From positions 186,001 through 250,000 of the forward strand of contig NZ_VDMA02000006.1 in NCBI RefSeq assembly GCF_006334915.2: a stretch of DNA of 64,000 nt, given 5' to 3'. The stretch's first letter is position 1; every line of letters begins with the position of its first letter. Positions 61,966 to 64,000 of this stretch are shown in pieces. The position numbers and the translations under genes were made by a program. The notes under the pieces were generated by a model that made no database searches, was not told the origin of the DNA, and saw nothing but the letters and a program-made list of their open reading frames with translations. Origin of the DNA: Microbispora catharanthi (lineage in GTDB: Bacteria > Actinomycetota > Actinomycetes > Streptosporangiales > Streptosporangiaceae).

Positions 61966-63624
61966 TCAGGGGGCCGGGCGTGACTTCCGGGTGACGAGGG
62001 CGGCCAGCAGCAGGGCCGGCACTCCGAAGGCGGCAAGGAGCACCAGGAGCGCCACGGCGGCGCCGGCGACGCTCCGTACGTCGGCCGAGGGCGCCGCTCC
62101 GACGCCGAACACGGTGTCGTCGCCGGAGCACGTCACCTTGTAGGTGTCCGTCTTCGGCGCGCGGATCTCGTAGAGCAGCCGCCACTTGGCGTCGCCCATG
62201 GCGAACGGCCGGTAGCTCGCCGCCGGCCGGGCGAGCCTGGCGTTCCGCCCACGGCCGGTCTCGACCTCGCAGCGCGGATCGGGGGACGCGCCGGAGACGT
62301 AGATCGCCGGCTTCAGCGCCGGGTTCAGCGCGACGGTCAACGGAGAACCGTCGCGGGAAATGCTCCTCGGCGTGGCGGAGATGCCCATGCCGACCTCGCA
62401 CACGGCGGCGACGGCCGTGAGGAGCCCGCAGAGGACCGCCCAGGCGCGCGTGATCCGCCGCAGCCAGGCGGGGTACCGCCTGGGCCGCCGCCCGGCCGTG
62501 GGGCGCACCGGCGGCGCGTACGGCCTCGCCGGGAGGCGCGCGGGCCCCGCCGAGTAGGGGGCGGGAGGAATGTACGGAGGGTTCGGCGCGGGGAAGGCCG
62601 GTCGCGGACCGGGTGCGATCACCTGCGGGCCTGGTCCGCCGCCCGCCCGGGGGCGCCCGGGCGCACCGGACATGTACGGATACGGCGCCCCCGGCGCCCC
62701 CGGCGGCTCCGGTGACGCGGTCGAGGCGCGGGTCGGGGCGACGCGCGTACGCACCGCCTGCGCCACGGTCGGGGGAAGCCACCTGCCCTGCTGGGTGGGC
62801 GAGGCGAAGTCACGGCCGCCGCCGGCCAGTTCGTTCAGCACGGCCGACAGGGTCGGCCGCCCTTCGGGTTCCTTGGCCAGGCACCGCGCGACCAGCGTCC
62901 GCACGGTGGGCGGCAGCGCGTCGAGGGCGGGCTCCTCGTGGACGATGCGATACCACAGCCCCTGCCACGACCCCTGGCCGAACGGCCCGGTGCCCGTCGC
63001 GGCGAACGCCAGCACGAGCCCCAGGCAGAACACGTCGCTCGCCGGTCCGACCCGGGTGCCCTTGAGCTGCTCCGGGGACATGAACCCGGGGGTGCCCATG
63101 GTGATGCCGGTCTTCGTCAGCGAGCCGCCCTCGGTGGCCAGGGAGATGCCGAAGTCGATGACGCGGGGGCCGTCCCCGGCCAGCAGCACGTTCGACGGCT
63201 TGAGGTCCCGGTGGACGACCCCGGCCGCGTGGATCGATTCCAGCGCCTCGGCCAGCCCGGCGGCCAGGGCCAGGACGGACTCCTCCGGCCACGGCCCGTG
63301 CTCGTTCACGGCGTCTTCCAACGACACGCCGGGCACGTACGCCGTCGCGAGCCACGGCGGAGACCCCTGTGGGTCGGCGTCGACCACTCCGGCCGTGAAG
63401 AAGCCGTTGACCTTGCGGGCCGTGGCGACCTCGCGGTCGAACCTGAGGCGGAAATCGGCGTCGCCGGCCAACTCGGGCCGCACCACCTTCACCGCGACGG
63501 CCCGCCCGCTCCGCGAACGCCCGAGATACACGCGGCCCATCCCGCCCTCGCCGAGGCGTGCCTCGATCCGGAAGGGCCCCACCTGCCGGGGATCGTCCTC
63601 CCGCAGCGCCTCGAAGGTCCGCAC
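61966..63624 (-). CDS. Membrane Ser/Thr protein kinase
   Basis: A 552-residue Hanks-type kinase. Kinase motifs are GEGGMGRVYLG, VAVKVVRPELA, HRDLKPSNVLL, DFGISLA and GTPGFMSPEQ (about 14-280). A Pro/Gly/Ala-rich linker (about 300-385) leads to a transmembrane helix at about 392-415 (WAVLCGLLTAVAAVCEVGMG), an outer domain with two cysteines and a second helix near the C terminus (about 515-541). The GTG at 63624 has AAGGAG five bases upstream; the longer upstream frame is not used. It is not a close copy of the tandem pair at 47-50 kb. It converges on the polymerase gene. Confidence 0.9.
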   Translation of the reverse strand: MRTFEALREDDPRQVGPFRIEARLGEGGMGRVYLGRSRSGRAVAVKVVRPELAGDADFRLRFDREVATARKVNGFFTAGVVDADPQGSPPWLATAYVPGVSLEDAVNEHGPWPEESVLALAAGLAEALESIHAAGVVHRDLKPSNVLLAGDGPRVIDFGISLATEGGSLTKTGITMGTPGFMSPEQLKGTRVGPASDVFCLGLVLAFAATGTGPFGQGSWQGLWYRIVHEEPALDALPPTVRTLVARCLAKEPEGRPTLSAVLNELAGGGRDFASPTQQGRWLPPTVAQAVRTRVAPTRASTASPEPPGAPGAPYPYMSGAPGRPRAGGGPGPQVIAPGPRPAFPAPNPPYIPPAPYSAGPARLPARPYAPPVRPTAGRRPRRYPAWLRRITRAWAVLCGLLTAVAAVCEVGMGISATPRSISRDGSPLTVALNPALKPAIYVSGASPDPRCEVETGRGRNARLARPAASYRPFAMGDAKWRLLYEIRAPKTDTYKVTCSGDDTVFGVGAAPSADVRSVAGAAVALLVLLAAFGVPALLLAALVTRKSRPAP

Positions 63625-63768
63625 CGGCACTCCTTGGAATCCGGGATTCACGCGTGGTCGATCAGGACATTCTCTCCAAAGAGCGCGGGAACAGGTCGCC
63701 ACGCGACGGCGCCGGGGTGAGGCGCGCGCCGCTGCGACGCCGTCGCCGACGCCGGCGAGGGGCAGGCG

Positions 63769-64000
63769 TCAGGCGGGGCGGAAGGTGCTCCAGAGGGCCT
63801 GCCGAACCGGTGCGGCGGACTCGTTCCAGTCGAAGTCGGGCGAGGCGAACATGATGGCGTAGGCGCGTTCGCCCGCCTCCAGATAGCGGATGACCGCGTG
63901 GACGGTGACCTCGCTGCTGTTGGTGTAGGTGTACTCCCATTCGGCCGCGGGGTAGCGGTAGTCCACCTGGCGCAGCTGGACCTGCGTGTAGTCCGTGAAG
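63769..64000 (-). CDS. 3' end of a gene, cut by the window edge
   Basis: The last 76 codons of a minus-strand gene that begins beyond the window. The visible sequence, including VDYRYPAAEWEYTYTNSSEV and FASPDFDWNESAAPVRQALW, closely resembles the extracellular C-terminal domain seen in some actinobacterial membrane kinases and related lipoproteins, ending STFRPA. It stops 145 bases upstream of the kinase start on the same strand. Identity as a kinase is a guess until the rest is read. Confidence 0.6.
   Translation of the reverse strand, partial: FTDYTQVQLRQVDYRYPAAEWEYTYTNSSEVTVHAVIRYLEAGERAYAIMFASPDFDWNESAAPVRQALWSTFRPA

Overview
The window is chromosomal DNA from a very GC-rich, filamentous-type actinobacterium. 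Evidence: strong third-position GC bias, frequent GTG starts and 4-nt start/stop overlaps, a WhiB protein, HemQ, an AidB-type dehydrogenase, DUF3000 and DUF1707 proteins, and membrane Ser/Thr kinases. A Streptosporangiales relative fits best, but that placement is inference. No tRNA, rRNA, IS element, prophage or CRISPR array is visible.

Layout. 1-4.6 kb: rnd, a DUF3000 gene, hemE behind a perfect CRP-type palindrome, and a DUF4349 lipoprotein. 4.7-17.6 kb: an island lying between hemE and hemY-hemQ. It has a secreted multidomain sugar dehydrogenase, a Tat-exported sugar isomerase-like protein, a seven-gene Ebo-like operon (inositol-phosphate-synthase homologue, UbiA prenyltransferase EboC, TIM-barrel isomerase, EboA, TatD-like EboB, EboE, EboF) and a ROK regulator. 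A shared motif lies upstream of both the operon and the regulator gene. 17.8-21.4 kb: hemY, hemQ, a frameshifted small membrane gene, a secreted protein and msrB. 21.8-29.2 kb: an NHEJ-type polymerase and an ATP-dependent ligase flank two small proteins, a glutamine amidotransferase/glutamate decarboxylase pair, a tyrosinase-fold protein that has lost most copper ligands, and a RibD-like reductase. 29.2-36.6 kb: AzlCD, glgX, OsmC, AidB-type dehydrogenase and an ankyrin protein. 36.7-42.3 kb: a DUF1707 protein, a 15-bp tandem repeat, a frameshifted SigE-type sigma gene with its membrane partner, a methyltransferase and a LysR/MFS divergent pair. 42.4-46.2 kb: a sulfite/sulfate assimilation operon (sulfite reductase, zinc-ribbon protein, cysH, sirohydrochlorin chelatase) preceded by a cysteine-type leader peptide. 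46.4-64 kb: a YihY membrane protein, two tandem Ser/Thr kinases, a ZTP riboswitch with glyA, a 17-codon ORF and rsgA, a phosphoribosyltransferase, whiB, an iron-box-controlled sucrase/ferredoxin-like protein, divergent glpD and alkyl-DHAP-synthase-like genes, a phosphoesterase, a family A polymerase, a third kinase and a gene cut by the window end.

How it works together. hemE, hemY and hemQ belong to the coproporphyrin-dependent haem route. The sulfur operon reduces APS to sulfide, and its chelatase supplies sirohaem to the sulfite reductase. glpD and the ADPS homologue both handle DHAP/glycerol-3-phosphate. The most interesting system is the Ebo-like operon: it pairs a cyclitol-phosphate synthase with a membrane prenyltransferase and the Ebo proteins linked to metabolite export, which suggests a prenylated or membrane-handled cyclitol under ROK control. 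This is a hypothesis from gene content.
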